Below, piece by piece: positions 1 to 4,705 of a stretch of 5,408 nucleotides of DNA. Position 1 is the stretch's first letter. Each line of letters opens with the position of its first letter. Origin of the DNA: Anaerobacillus sp. Lineage in GTDB: Bacteria > Bacillota > Bacilli > Bacillales_H > Anaerobacillaceae. A program made the translations under genes and the position numbers. The stretch covers positions 1-5,408 of the forward strand of contig SKOL01000356.1 of assembly GCA_007120055.1 (NCBI GenBank), in the 5' to 3' direction. The notes under the pieces are model-generated. The model ran no database searches. It worked only from the letters and a program-made list of their open reading frames with translations, and was not told where the DNA came from.

Positions 1-813
1 AGGTTTTGAAGCCATTTGCCGTATAGCACCGCTCGTACCAACGGTGATGGCAACATCACCAGGTGCAGTGGCGCCAATCCCTAAGTTTGCCAACGGTCCA
101 TCACTACCACCTAAAACGAAAAGTGTACTTTCCTTCAATCCCATTTCGTCAGCAATATTTTTCGGTAAGCCTTCGCAAATTGTAGTTGGAGCTACCGGTT
201 TAGATAGTTGTTCTCGACAAATCCCGGCAATTTCTAAAATTTGATCGTCCCAATCAAATGAATGAATGTTAAAAAGACCAGTAGCAGATGCAACGGAATA
301 ATCGACGACAGCTTCCCCAAACCACCTTAATAAAAGAAACTCTTTAATAGATACATACATCGCTGCATCTTTGTACGGTTGATAATTGTTTTCTCTCATC
401 CAAACTAACTTGCATAAAGGAGACATCGGATGGATGGGGGTTCCTGTTTTTAAATAAATTTCGGTTTGCAGTTTAAGTTTTTTAGCTTGTTCAACACTTC
501 TACCGTCGGCCCAAATAATCGATGGTGATAACGGTTCATTCTTATCGTTAATACAAATGAGTGAGTGCATCGCCGTCGACAAACCGATTGAACAAACTTG
601 TTCTTTCATTACTTTAGATTTGTTGATAACTGAACTAATTGCGGTAATTGCAGCTTTTTCGATAATGATTGGATCTTGTTCGGCCCATGAGGGCTGAGGG
701 TGAGTGACTGAGTATGCGCTTTCACTTTCAGCGATTACTAAGCCGTTTTTTCTGAATAAAACTGCTTTAGCACTTGTCGTTCCAATATCTAACCCGATAA
801 CATATTTTTCCAT
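1..813 (-). CDS. gntK: Gluconokinase, FGGY carbohydrate kinase family (3' end cut by window)
   Basis: Phosphorylates D-gluconate with ATP to 6-phosphogluconate in the cytoplasm, the substrate of the gnd product encoded nearby. The visible 271 residues cover the N-terminal FGGY domain and the start of the C-terminal domain. Seen directly: the N-terminal phosphate-binding motif GLDIGTTSAK (residues 7-16), a WAEQDP segment, a TPIHPMSPL stretch typical of Bacillus-type gluconokinases, VDYS.ASATGLFN, the GGSDGP motif with likely catalytic Asp238, and VGTSGAIR around residues 258-265. Family members are about 500 residues, so a little under half is missing beyond base 1. The start at 811-813 is supported by AAGGAAGTG just upstream (820-828, minus strand). 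It lies 18 bases after the regulator's stop codon, so the two are probably one leftward transcript. Other FGGY kinases (xylulose, glycerol) are less likely because of the HPMSPL region and the gnd neighbour. Confidence 0.93.
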   Translation of the reverse strand, partial: MEKYVIGLDIGTTSAKAVLFRKNGLVIAESESAYSVTHPQPSWAEQDPIIIEKAAITAISSVINKSKVMKEQVCSIGLSTAMHSLICINDKNEPLSPSIIWADGRSVEQAKKLKLQTEIYLKTGTPIHPMSPLCKLVWMRENNYQPYKDAAMYVSIKEFLLLRWFGEAVVDYSVASATGLFNIHSFDWDDQILEIAGICREQLSKPVAPTTICEGLPKNIADEMGLKESTLFVLGGSDGPLANLGIGATAPGDVAITVGTSGAIRQMASKP

Positions 814-831
814 AAGTGACACTTCCTTTTA

Positions 832-1680
832 TTATAAACGCTTTAACGAAATTGCGTTTCGGATTTTTTGTAACGATTCTTGCATGAGGTCTTTACGAGC
901 AATACTTACATTTACATAAAGAGCATCAATAATACTTAATTGAGCTAAGCGTGATGATAAAGCTTCAGAGCGATAATCAGTTTCTTCACTCACAGTAAAA
1001 AGAGCAATGTCAGCTCCTTGGCTTAGTGGTGACTTAGCTAACGTAGTGATTGCAATGGTAGTAGCACCAGTTTCTTTAGCAACTTCTAACGATTGAAGCA
1101 TGTCCTTGTTTGAACCTGAGTGAGATATAATCACTGCTACGTCGTTTTCTGTTAATAAGGAAGCAGACATAACTTGAAGGTGAGAGTCACTATAAGCAGC
1201 ACAATGGATCCCTGTCCGTAAAAACTTATGATGAGCATCATCCGCAACAGAACCTGATCCACCGTTTCCATAAAATTCAATTTTATTGGCGTTTAAAATT
1301 ACTTGAACAGCCTTCTTAAAACTATCTTCTTCAATTACACGTAACGTTTCTTCTAAAGTTCTAATATTTGTGCGAAAAACTTTTTCAGCCACAGATTTCT
1401 CATTATCATCTACGTGGATCTTTTCGTGGATATCACTAATTGGACTAACAACTTCTGCTGCTAAAGCAATTTTCATTGCTTGATACCCTTTAAAGCCAAT
1501 CCGCTTACAAAAACGAAATACAGTAGCCTCGGCAACATCTAAATCTTCAGCTACTTGGTTGATTGTCGAGTGAATAATATTTTTAGGATTATTAACAATA
1601 TAATCAGCGATTCTCTTTTCTTTCTCGCTAAAATCAGAATACGAAGATTTTATGCGTGCAATGCAATGTGTTTGAACCAT
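832..1680 (-). CDS. MurR/RpiR-family transcriptional regulator (HTH + SIS domains), probable gluconate-pathway regulator
   Basis: A 282-residue DNA-binding regulator of the usual family length. Residues about 1-75 form the HTH_6 domain: FSEKEKRIADYIVNNP leads into a helix-turn-helix at about 38-64 (INQVAEDLDVAEATVFRFCK, then RIGFKGYQ). Residues about 120-260 form a SIS sugar-phosphate-binding domain with FYGNGGSGSVADDA (136-148) and ISHSGSNKDM (185-194), the usual phosphosugar-contact loops. The family binds DNA as dimers or tetramers and responds to phosphosugars. The likely effector here is 6-phosphogluconate or a nearby pathway metabolite, which is inference from the neighbours. The start is supported by AAGGGAG eight bases upstream. 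It is first in a leftward unit with gntK and diverges from gnd. It takes the position held by the GntR/FadR-type repressor in the B. subtilis gnt operon. Whether it represses or activates cannot be read from the protein; operator-like palindromes at the rightward promoters favour repression. Confidence 0.93.
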   Translation of the reverse strand: MVQTHCIARIKSSYSDFSEKEKRIADYIVNNPKNIIHSTINQVAEDLDVAEATVFRFCKRIGFKGYQAMKIALAAEVVSPISDIHEKIHVDDNEKSVAEKVFRTNIRTLEETLRVIEEDSFKKAVQVILNANKIEFYGNGGSGSVADDAHHKFLRTGIHCAAYSDSHLQVMSASLLTENDVAVIISHSGSNKDMLQSLEVAKETGATTIAITTLAKSPLSQGADIALFTVSEETDYRSEALSSRLAQLSIIDALYVNVSIARKDLMQESLQKIRNAISLKRL

Positions 1681-1711
1681 CCCCTACACTCCCTTAAAAA
1701 ATTTATTTCTA

Positions 1712-1740
1712 ATTATATAATATATGAAAACGGTTAATAA
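1712..1740 (-). promoter_or_regulatory. Candidate leftward promoter for the regulator-gntK unit
   Basis: On the minus strand a perfect TATAAT lies at 1712-1717, about 30 bases before the regulator's start codon. Seventeen bases upstream is a weak -35 (TTATTA, 1735-1740, about 3 of 6 matches to TTGACA). The -10 is convincing, the -35 is not, and the AT-rich context makes chance matches easy. A cre-like sequence falls between the two boxes. Confidence 0.45.
1724..1738 (+). promoter_or_regulatory. Candidate CcpA-binding cre site (one mismatch)
   Basis: ATGAAAACGGTTAAT matches the relaxed cre pattern WTGNAANCGNWNNCW at all fixed positions except the final C. It sits between the -35 and -10 of the proposed leftward promoter, where CcpA binding would repress the regulator-gntK unit when preferred sugars are present. 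This is inferred from pattern matching only. Confidence 0.5.
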
Positions 1741-1764
1741 AAAAATATTTTTTCAAAAAAAGTC

Positions 1765-1792
1765 TTGAAAAAGAAATAATTTATCATATAAT
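1765..1792 (+). promoter_or_regulatory. Candidate sigma-A promoter P1 for gnd
   Basis: TTGAAA (1765-1770) and a perfect TATAAT (1787-1792) are separated by 16 bases, giving a predicted start near 1799. This would leave a 5' leader of about 110 bases before gnd that carries two palindromes and a cre-like sequence. It is the best -35/-10 pair in the divergent spacer. Confidence 0.6.
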
Positions 1793-1804
1793 AGATCTTG
1801 TAAG

Positions 1805-1816
1805 GAAATTTATTTC
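1805..1816. promoter_or_regulatory. Palindrome GAAAT-TT-ATTTC, possible operator half of a pair
   Basis: GAAATTTATTTC is an inverted repeat with 5-bp arms and a 2-base centre, just downstream of the P1 start. Its arms are the same as those of the longer palindrome at 1828-1846, whose centre lies about 26 bases away. Alone it is short enough to arise by chance in AT-rich DNA; its partner makes it more credible. Confidence 0.35.
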
Positions 1817-1827
1817 ACGAAGATGAA

Positions 1828-1846
1828 TATGAAATAAAATTTCATA
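1828..1846. promoter_or_regulatory. Perfect inverted repeat upstream of gnd, candidate RpiR-type operator
   Basis: TATGAAATAAAATTTCATA has two perfect 8-bp arms around a 3-base centre. The TGAAAT-AAA-ATTTCA core has the same 6-3-6 layout as operators known for the RpiR-family member HexR (TGTAAT-n3-ATTACA). It lies downstream of P1 and over the -35/spacer of possible promoter P2, so a bound protein could block either. Assigning it to the adjacent regulator is inference. Confidence 0.6.
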
Positions 1847-1857
1847 AAGGTTATAAT
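1829..1857 (+). promoter_or_regulatory. Possible second gnd promoter P2
   Basis: ATGAAA (1829-1834, 4 of 6 matches to the -35 consensus) is followed after 17 bases by a perfect TATAAT (1852-1857). The -10 lies in AAAGGTTATAA, the same 11-base string that carries the -10 of the dctP promoter. A start near 1864 would give a leader of about 45 bases. P1 and P2 cannot be ranked from sequence alone. Confidence 0.4.
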
Positions 1858-1876
1858 ATGAAAGTTTACTTGAAAA

Positions 1877-1891
1877 ATAGAACGCTTTCAC
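1877..1891 (-). promoter_or_regulatory. Weak cre-like sequence in the gnd leader
   Basis: The minus strand reads GTGAAAGCGTTCTAT. The TGAAAGCGTT core fits cre well, but the first W and the final C of WTGNAANCGNWNNCW are missed. Downstream of both candidate promoters, CcpA here would act as a roadblock. Confidence 0.3.
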
Positions 1892-1908
1892 TAAATAAGG
1901 AGGAAACA

Positions 1909-2805
1909 ATGAAACTAGGAATGATTGGCCTTGGTAAAATGGGTTACAACTTGGCGTTAAACATAATGGACAATGGTCATTCAGTCGTTGGAACAGACGT
2001 AAGCGCTGATCTGGTGAATAAAATCTCTGGGGAAGGTGCAGAAGGTGCAAATTCAATTGAAGAGCTTGTAGAAAAGCTTCCGCAACCGAGAATTATATGG
2101 ATTATGGTTCCGCCAGGAGAAATTACAGAGTCAGTTATTAAAACGTTAAGTGAGCTTCTGACTAAAGATGATATTGTTATCGATGGCGGAAACTCTCATT
2201 ATAAACAATCGATTGAAAGAGGTAACCTATTACAAGAAAAAGGGATTTACTTCTTTGACGTTGGAACAAGCGGTGGTACATCTGGAGCTAGAAAAGATGC
2301 TTGTACAATGATTGGTGGAGATCCAACGGTCTTCAAAACAATTGAACCATTATTTAAAGAGATCTCAATTGAAGATGGCTACATGTATTCAGGTCCGGTA
2401 GGAAGTGGGCATTTCCTTAAGATGATCCATAATGGTATCGAATACGGAATGATGCAATCTATCGCAGAAGGTTTTGACATTTTGCAGAAAAGTGAATTTG
2501 ACTATGATTATGAGGCAGTAGCAAAGGTTTGGAACAATGGTTCTGTTATTCGATCATGGTTAATGGAATTAACACAATCGGCATTCTCCAAAGATCCAAA
2601 ACTTGATGAAATTCGCGGAATTATGAATTCATCTGGGGAAGGAAAGTGGACAGTAGAAACTTCTCTTGATTTACAAGTTGCTGCTCCAGTCATCGCCCTA
2701 TCGTTAATGATGCGTTACCGTTCTTTAGAAGATGATACTTTTACTGGGAAAGTAGTTGCCGCTTTACGAAATGAATTTGGTGGTCATGAAGTAGTAAAGA
2801 AATAA
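1909..2805 (+). CDS. gnd: 6-phosphogluconate dehydrogenase, decarboxylating, short probably NAD-dependent type
   Basis: Oxidises and decarboxylates 6-phosphogluconate to ribulose 5-phosphate and CO2 in the cytoplasm, directly after GntK. The 298-residue protein begins with a Rossmann fold carrying GLGKMG (7-12). Strand 2 ends in GTD with Asp30, where NADP-dependent enzymes usually have an Asn-Arg-Ser/Thr segment; an acidic residue there favours NAD. Further motifs are IMVPPG (65-70), IDGGNS (91-96), the substrate loop GTSGGTSGARKDA (119-131), and GHFLKMIHNGIEYG (167-180), which holds the catalytic Lys171 and Glu178 with His174 and Asn175. EGKWT (244-248) follows. The long enzymes (Gnd, GntZ) are about 470 residues; this is a complete member of the roughly 300-residue class, such as B. 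subtilis YqeC, not a truncation. The start at 1909 is chosen because AAGGAGG (1897-1903) precedes it and the protein then opens directly with the first Rossmann strand. An in-frame ATG at 1858 has no ribosome binding site. Confidence 0.94.
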   Translation: MKLGMIGLGKMGYNLALNIMDNGHSVVGTDVSADLVNKISGEGAEGANSIEELVEKLPQPRIIWIMVPPGEITESVIKTLSELLTKDDIVIDGGNSHYKQSIERGNLLQEKGIYFFDVGTSGGTSGARKDACTMIGGDPTVFKTIEPLFKEISIEDGYMYSGPVGSGHFLKMIHNGIEYGMMQSIAEGFDILQKSEFDYDYEAVAKVWNNGSVIRSWLMELTQSAFSKDPKLDEIRGIMNSSGEGKWTVETSLDLQVAAPVIALSLMMRYRSLEDDTFTGKVVAALRNEFGGHEVVKK

Positions 2806-2838
2806 TTATAGAAAAAAAACAAAATTTTTTCTGTTGTA

Positions 2839-2853
2839 ATGAAAACGTTAACA
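2839..2853 (+). promoter_or_regulatory. CcpA-binding cre site upstream of dctP
   Basis: ATGAAAACGTTAACA matches WTGNAANCGNWNNCW at every fixed position. It ends 3 bases before the predicted -35 of the dctP promoter, so its centre is around -45. In Bacillus, cre sites at or over the -35 usually repress, while those further upstream can activate, so the sign of control is uncertain. Repression is more usual for a sugar-acid uptake operon. It could also act as a roadblock to transcripts arriving from gnd. Confidence 0.75.
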
Positions 2854-2856
2854 AAA

Positions 2857-2884
2857 TTGTCAAAAAATATGTAAAGGTTATAAA
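2857..2884 (+). promoter_or_regulatory. Candidate sigma-A promoter for the dctPQM operon
   Basis: TTGTCA (2857-2862) and TATAAA (2879-2884) are separated by 16 bases, giving a predicted start near 2891 and a leader of about 54 bases. The cre site abuts it upstream. A 26-bp palindrome begins inside its -10 and covers the predicted start site. Confidence 0.65.
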
Positions 2885-2908
2885 AATGAAATTTTAAAAT
2901 TTCATTTT
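2883..2908. promoter_or_regulatory. 26-bp perfect palindrome over the dctP transcription start, candidate operator
   Basis: Two 13-bp arms meet with no spacer at 2895/2896. The inner 18 bases read TGAAATTTTAAAATTTCA, with the same TGAAAT/ATTTCA half-sites as the palindrome before gnd but a 6-base centre instead of 3. It overlaps the end of the -10 and the predicted start, the classic place for a repressor. The adjacent RpiR-type regulator is the obvious candidate (inference). With no loop it would make only a poor RNA hairpin, and no U-run follows, so it is not read as a terminator. Confidence 0.65.
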
Positions 2909-2944
2909 AAACAATAAAAACAAAAATTTAAGGGGGAACACAAA

Positions 2945-4003
2945 GTGAAAAAGAAATTAGGTCTATTATTTGGAACAGTCGCATTAGCATTTGGGCTAGT
3001 AGCATGTGGAAGTGGCGACACAAGCACTCAGACAAAAGATGGTGCTTCAGGCGATGCAAAATCAGAGACTGTTGAAGTAAAAACAATGCGTGCTGGTATT
3101 GGTCTAAATGATCAACACCCTCAGTACAAAGGTTTATTAAAGTTTAAAGAAATTGTTGAAGAAAAAACAGACGGCGCAATTAAAGTAGAAACGTATCATA
3201 GTGGTCAATTAGGTGATGACCGTACGATGACTGAAGCATTACAGTTAGGTTCTCAAGAAATTACAGTTCCTTCAACAGCAGTTATCGCAAACTTTATTCC
3301 AGAATTTAGCGTATTTGATATTCCATTCTTATTTCCTAATGAGCAAGTAGCTGATGCAGTGTTAGGTGGAGAAGTTGGTGAAGGTTTACTAGATAAATTA
3401 GAATCTCAAAACTTAGTTGGTTTAGGTTATTGGGAAAATGGTTTCCGTGATTTAACAAATAGTGTGCGTCCAGTTGCAACTGTTGAAGATTTCCGTGGCT
3501 TAAATATCCGTACGATGGAAAACCAATTACACCTTGAAGCGTTCCGTGCATTAGGTGCAAACCCAACTCCAATGGCATTTACAGAGTTATTCACAGCGTT
3601 ACAACAAGGTACAGTTGACGGACAAGAAAATCCTTTTGCGACAATTTATTTACAAAAGTTCTTTGAAGTTCAAGATTACGTTTCTGACACACACCATATT
3701 TATAGCCCTTGGGTATTCTTAGTAAGTAAATCGTTCTTTGATGGTTTGACTCCTGAACAGCAAGAAATCGTAACAGAAGCTGCATACGCTGCTGGTGCTT
3801 ACCAACGTGAAATGAACCGTGAAGCGAGTGCTGAGTATTTAGAAAGCTTAATTGCTGAAGGAATGACATTCACTGAAATTACACCTGAGGCTCGTCAAGA
3901 AATGGTAGATACAGTTCAACCAGTTGTTGATAAGTTCGCAGATCAAATTGGTAGAGAAACAGTTGACGCTGTATTCCAAGCTGTAGAAGAAGCTCAACAA
4001 TAA
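2945..4003 (+). CDS. dctP: TRAP transporter substrate-binding lipoprotein, DctP family
   Basis: Extracytoplasmic solute-binding subunit of a tripartite ATP-independent transporter; it captures a carboxylate ligand and delivers it to the DctQ-DctM membrane pair. The 352-residue precursor has a lipoprotein signal: MKKK, a hydrophobic stretch (5-20) and lipobox LVAC, with Cys21 the lipidated residue. A Ser/Thr/Gly/Asp-rich linker to about residue 44 follows, as expected for a Gram-positive membrane-anchored binding protein. The DctP fold shows in HPQYKGLLKFKEIVEEKTDG (58-77), HSGQLGDDR (85-93), GYWENGFRDLTNS (161-173), LNIRTMEN (186-193) with Arg189, the likely arginine that salt-bridges the ligand carboxylate, and TALQQGTVDGQENP (217-230). 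The start is GTG, 8 bases after AGGGGG; upstream sequence gives no better choice. Neighbours predict gluconate or another aldonate as ligand; the sequence alone does not identify it. C4-dicarboxylates or uronates remain possible. Confidence 0.95.
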   Translation: MKKKLGLLFGTVALAFGLVACGSGDTSTQTKDGASGDAKSETVEVKTMRAGIGLNDQHPQYKGLLKFKEIVEEKTDGAIKVETYHSGQLGDDRTMTEALQLGSQEITVPSTAVIANFIPEFSVFDIPFLFPNEQVADAVLGGEVGEGLLDKLESQNLVGLGYWENGFRDLTNSVRPVATVEDFRGLNIRTMENQLHLEAFRALGANPTPMAFTELFTALQQGTVDGQENPFATIYLQKFFEVQDYVSDTHHIYSPWVFLVSKSFFDGLTPEQQEIVTEAAYAAGAYQREMNREASAEYLESLIAEGMTFTEITPEARQEMVDTVQPVVDKFADQIGRETVDAVFQAVEEAQQ

Positions 4004-4017
4004 ATCGATTTATATCT

Positions 4018-4046
4018 TGAGAGAGGGTAATTATTACCTTCTCTCA
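4018..4046 (+). repeat. Stem-loop 1 in the dctP-dctQ spacer
   Basis: Thirteen base pairs (4018-4030 with 4034-4046, including one G-U) enclose a 3-base loop. It starts 15 bases after the dctP stop. No U-run follows, so a simple intrinsic terminator is unlikely. A stable hairpin here could protect the 3' end of a dctP-only mRNA from exonucleases. Confidence 0.75.
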
Positions 4047-4060
4047 TCTATTAAACATAG

Positions 4061-4119
4061 AGGAAAGCAAAAGTATGAATCTTGATCTTTTCTCATTAGG
4101 TTTATACTTTTGCTTTCCT
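4061..4119 (+). repeat. Stem-loop 2 in the dctP-dctQ spacer, 16-bp perfect inverted repeat
   Basis: AGGAAAGCAAAAGTAT (4061-4076) is perfectly complementary to 4104-4119. Pairing can extend through 4077-4082 with 4098-4103 (two G-U pairs), giving about 22 bp and a 15-base loop at 4083-4097. No U-run follows. With stem-loop 1 it fills most of the 162-base spacer and is the likely processing or attenuation element separating the abundant binding protein from the membrane subunits. TTGATC at its loop edge (4082-4087) is complementary to GATCAA just after the stem (4120-4125). Confidence 0.8.
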
Positions 4120-4165
4120 GATCAAACGAAAATAGACACAACAATGGCAGAGGGGGAAAACTAAA

Positions 4166-4690
4166 ATGAAAGTTGTAAAGTGGTTAGATGAGCATACAGA
4201 AGAAGTGCTTCTAGTAATTTTTACAGCAATTATGGTTTCAGTCATCTTTTTACAAGTGATTATGCGCTTTATTTTTGAAAGTTCATTATCTTGGTCCGAA
4301 GAATTAGCTCGTTATTGCTTCATTTGGCTTGTTTATATCGGAATTAGTTACGGAGTGAAAAAGCAGCGGCACATTAAAGTAGATGTCTTATTGCTTCTAT
4401 TTAAAGATAAGGGTAGATTGGTGTTCACGATTATATCAAATTTCTTATTTTTAATTTTCTGTTTTTTCGTTATGTATTACGGAACAGACATTGCATTAAA
4501 GTTACTTGAATGGGGACAGAAATCTCCAGCACTTCAAATACCGATGGGTCTCATTTATTTTGCGGCACCTGTTGGAATGGGATTAACGGCGATTCGTATC
4601 ATTCAAAACTTAATTAAGCAGCTAAAGGCGTTATTTGGATTTGAAGAAGTAGAAATAAAGACGACACAAGAGAAATTACAAGAGGAGTAA
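4166..4690 (+). CDS. dctQ: TRAP transporter small membrane subunit, DctQ family
   Basis: Small integral membrane component of the TRAP transporter; with DctM it forms the ion-coupled (usually Na+) permease that accepts ligand from DctP. The 174-residue protein is of normal family length, with four predicted membrane segments at roughly 14-36, 47-64, 85-106 and 125-148. The DctQ signature is clear: QVIMRFIF (30-37), then LSWSEELARYCFIWLVYIG (41-59), with the conserved Trp43, Glu45-Glu46 and Arg49, then KKQRHIKVD (65-73) and SPALQIPMG (120-128). The C-terminus after about 150 is charged and probably cytoplasmic. AGGGGG (4151-4156) lies 9 bases before the ATG. It is separated from dctP by two hairpins and from dctM by only 15 bases, so dctQM are surely co-translated from one message while dctP can be expressed more highly. 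Confidence 0.94.
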   Translation: MKVVKWLDEHTEEVLLVIFTAIMVSVIFLQVIMRFIFESSLSWSEELARYCFIWLVYIGISYGVKKQRHIKVDVLLLLFKDKGRLVFTIISNFLFLIFCFFVMYYGTDIALKLLEWGQKSPALQIPMGLIYFAAPVGMGLTAIRIIQNLIKQLKALFGFEEVEIKTTQEKLQEE

Positions 4691-4705
4691 AGGGGGGGCG
4701 TAATT

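Noticed and set aside
44..244. Plus-strand open frame inside gntK, and another at 704-919
   Set aside because: They have no ribosome binding site or recognisable domain, and they are antisense to well-conserved gluconokinase and regulator sequence.
832..850. cre-like sequence (minus strand TTAAAGCGTTTATA) at the regulator-gntK junction
   Set aside because: It misses the key G and C positions of the cre pattern, lies in coding sequence, and there is no promoter nearby.
1858..1908. Upstream in-frame ATG that would add 17 residues to Gnd
   Set aside because: It has no ribosome binding site, it abuts a TATAAT box, and the added residues precede the normal start of the Rossmann fold. AAGGAGG at 1897-1903 clearly serves the ATG at 1909.
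2810..2832. Possible intrinsic terminator after gnd (AGAAAAAA pairing with TTTTTTCT)
   Set aside because: The 8-bp stem is almost entirely A-T and has no GC core; the T-run is the stem's own right arm, not a tail.
3336..3869. Minus-strand open frames inside dctP
   Set aside because: Leu-, His- and Gln-rich translations typical of antisense shadows; the plus-strand DctP family motifs account for this DNA.
4144..4164. Six-codon reading frame (MAEGEN) just before dctQ
   Set aside because: It has no ribosome binding site and contains the dctQ Shine-Dalgarno sequence; too short to support as a leader peptide.
4691..4698. Run of seven G before dctM as a possible phase-variable tract
   Set aside because: It lies in the Shine-Dalgarno position, the other two TRAP genes also have AGGGGG there, and seven bases is short for phase variation.
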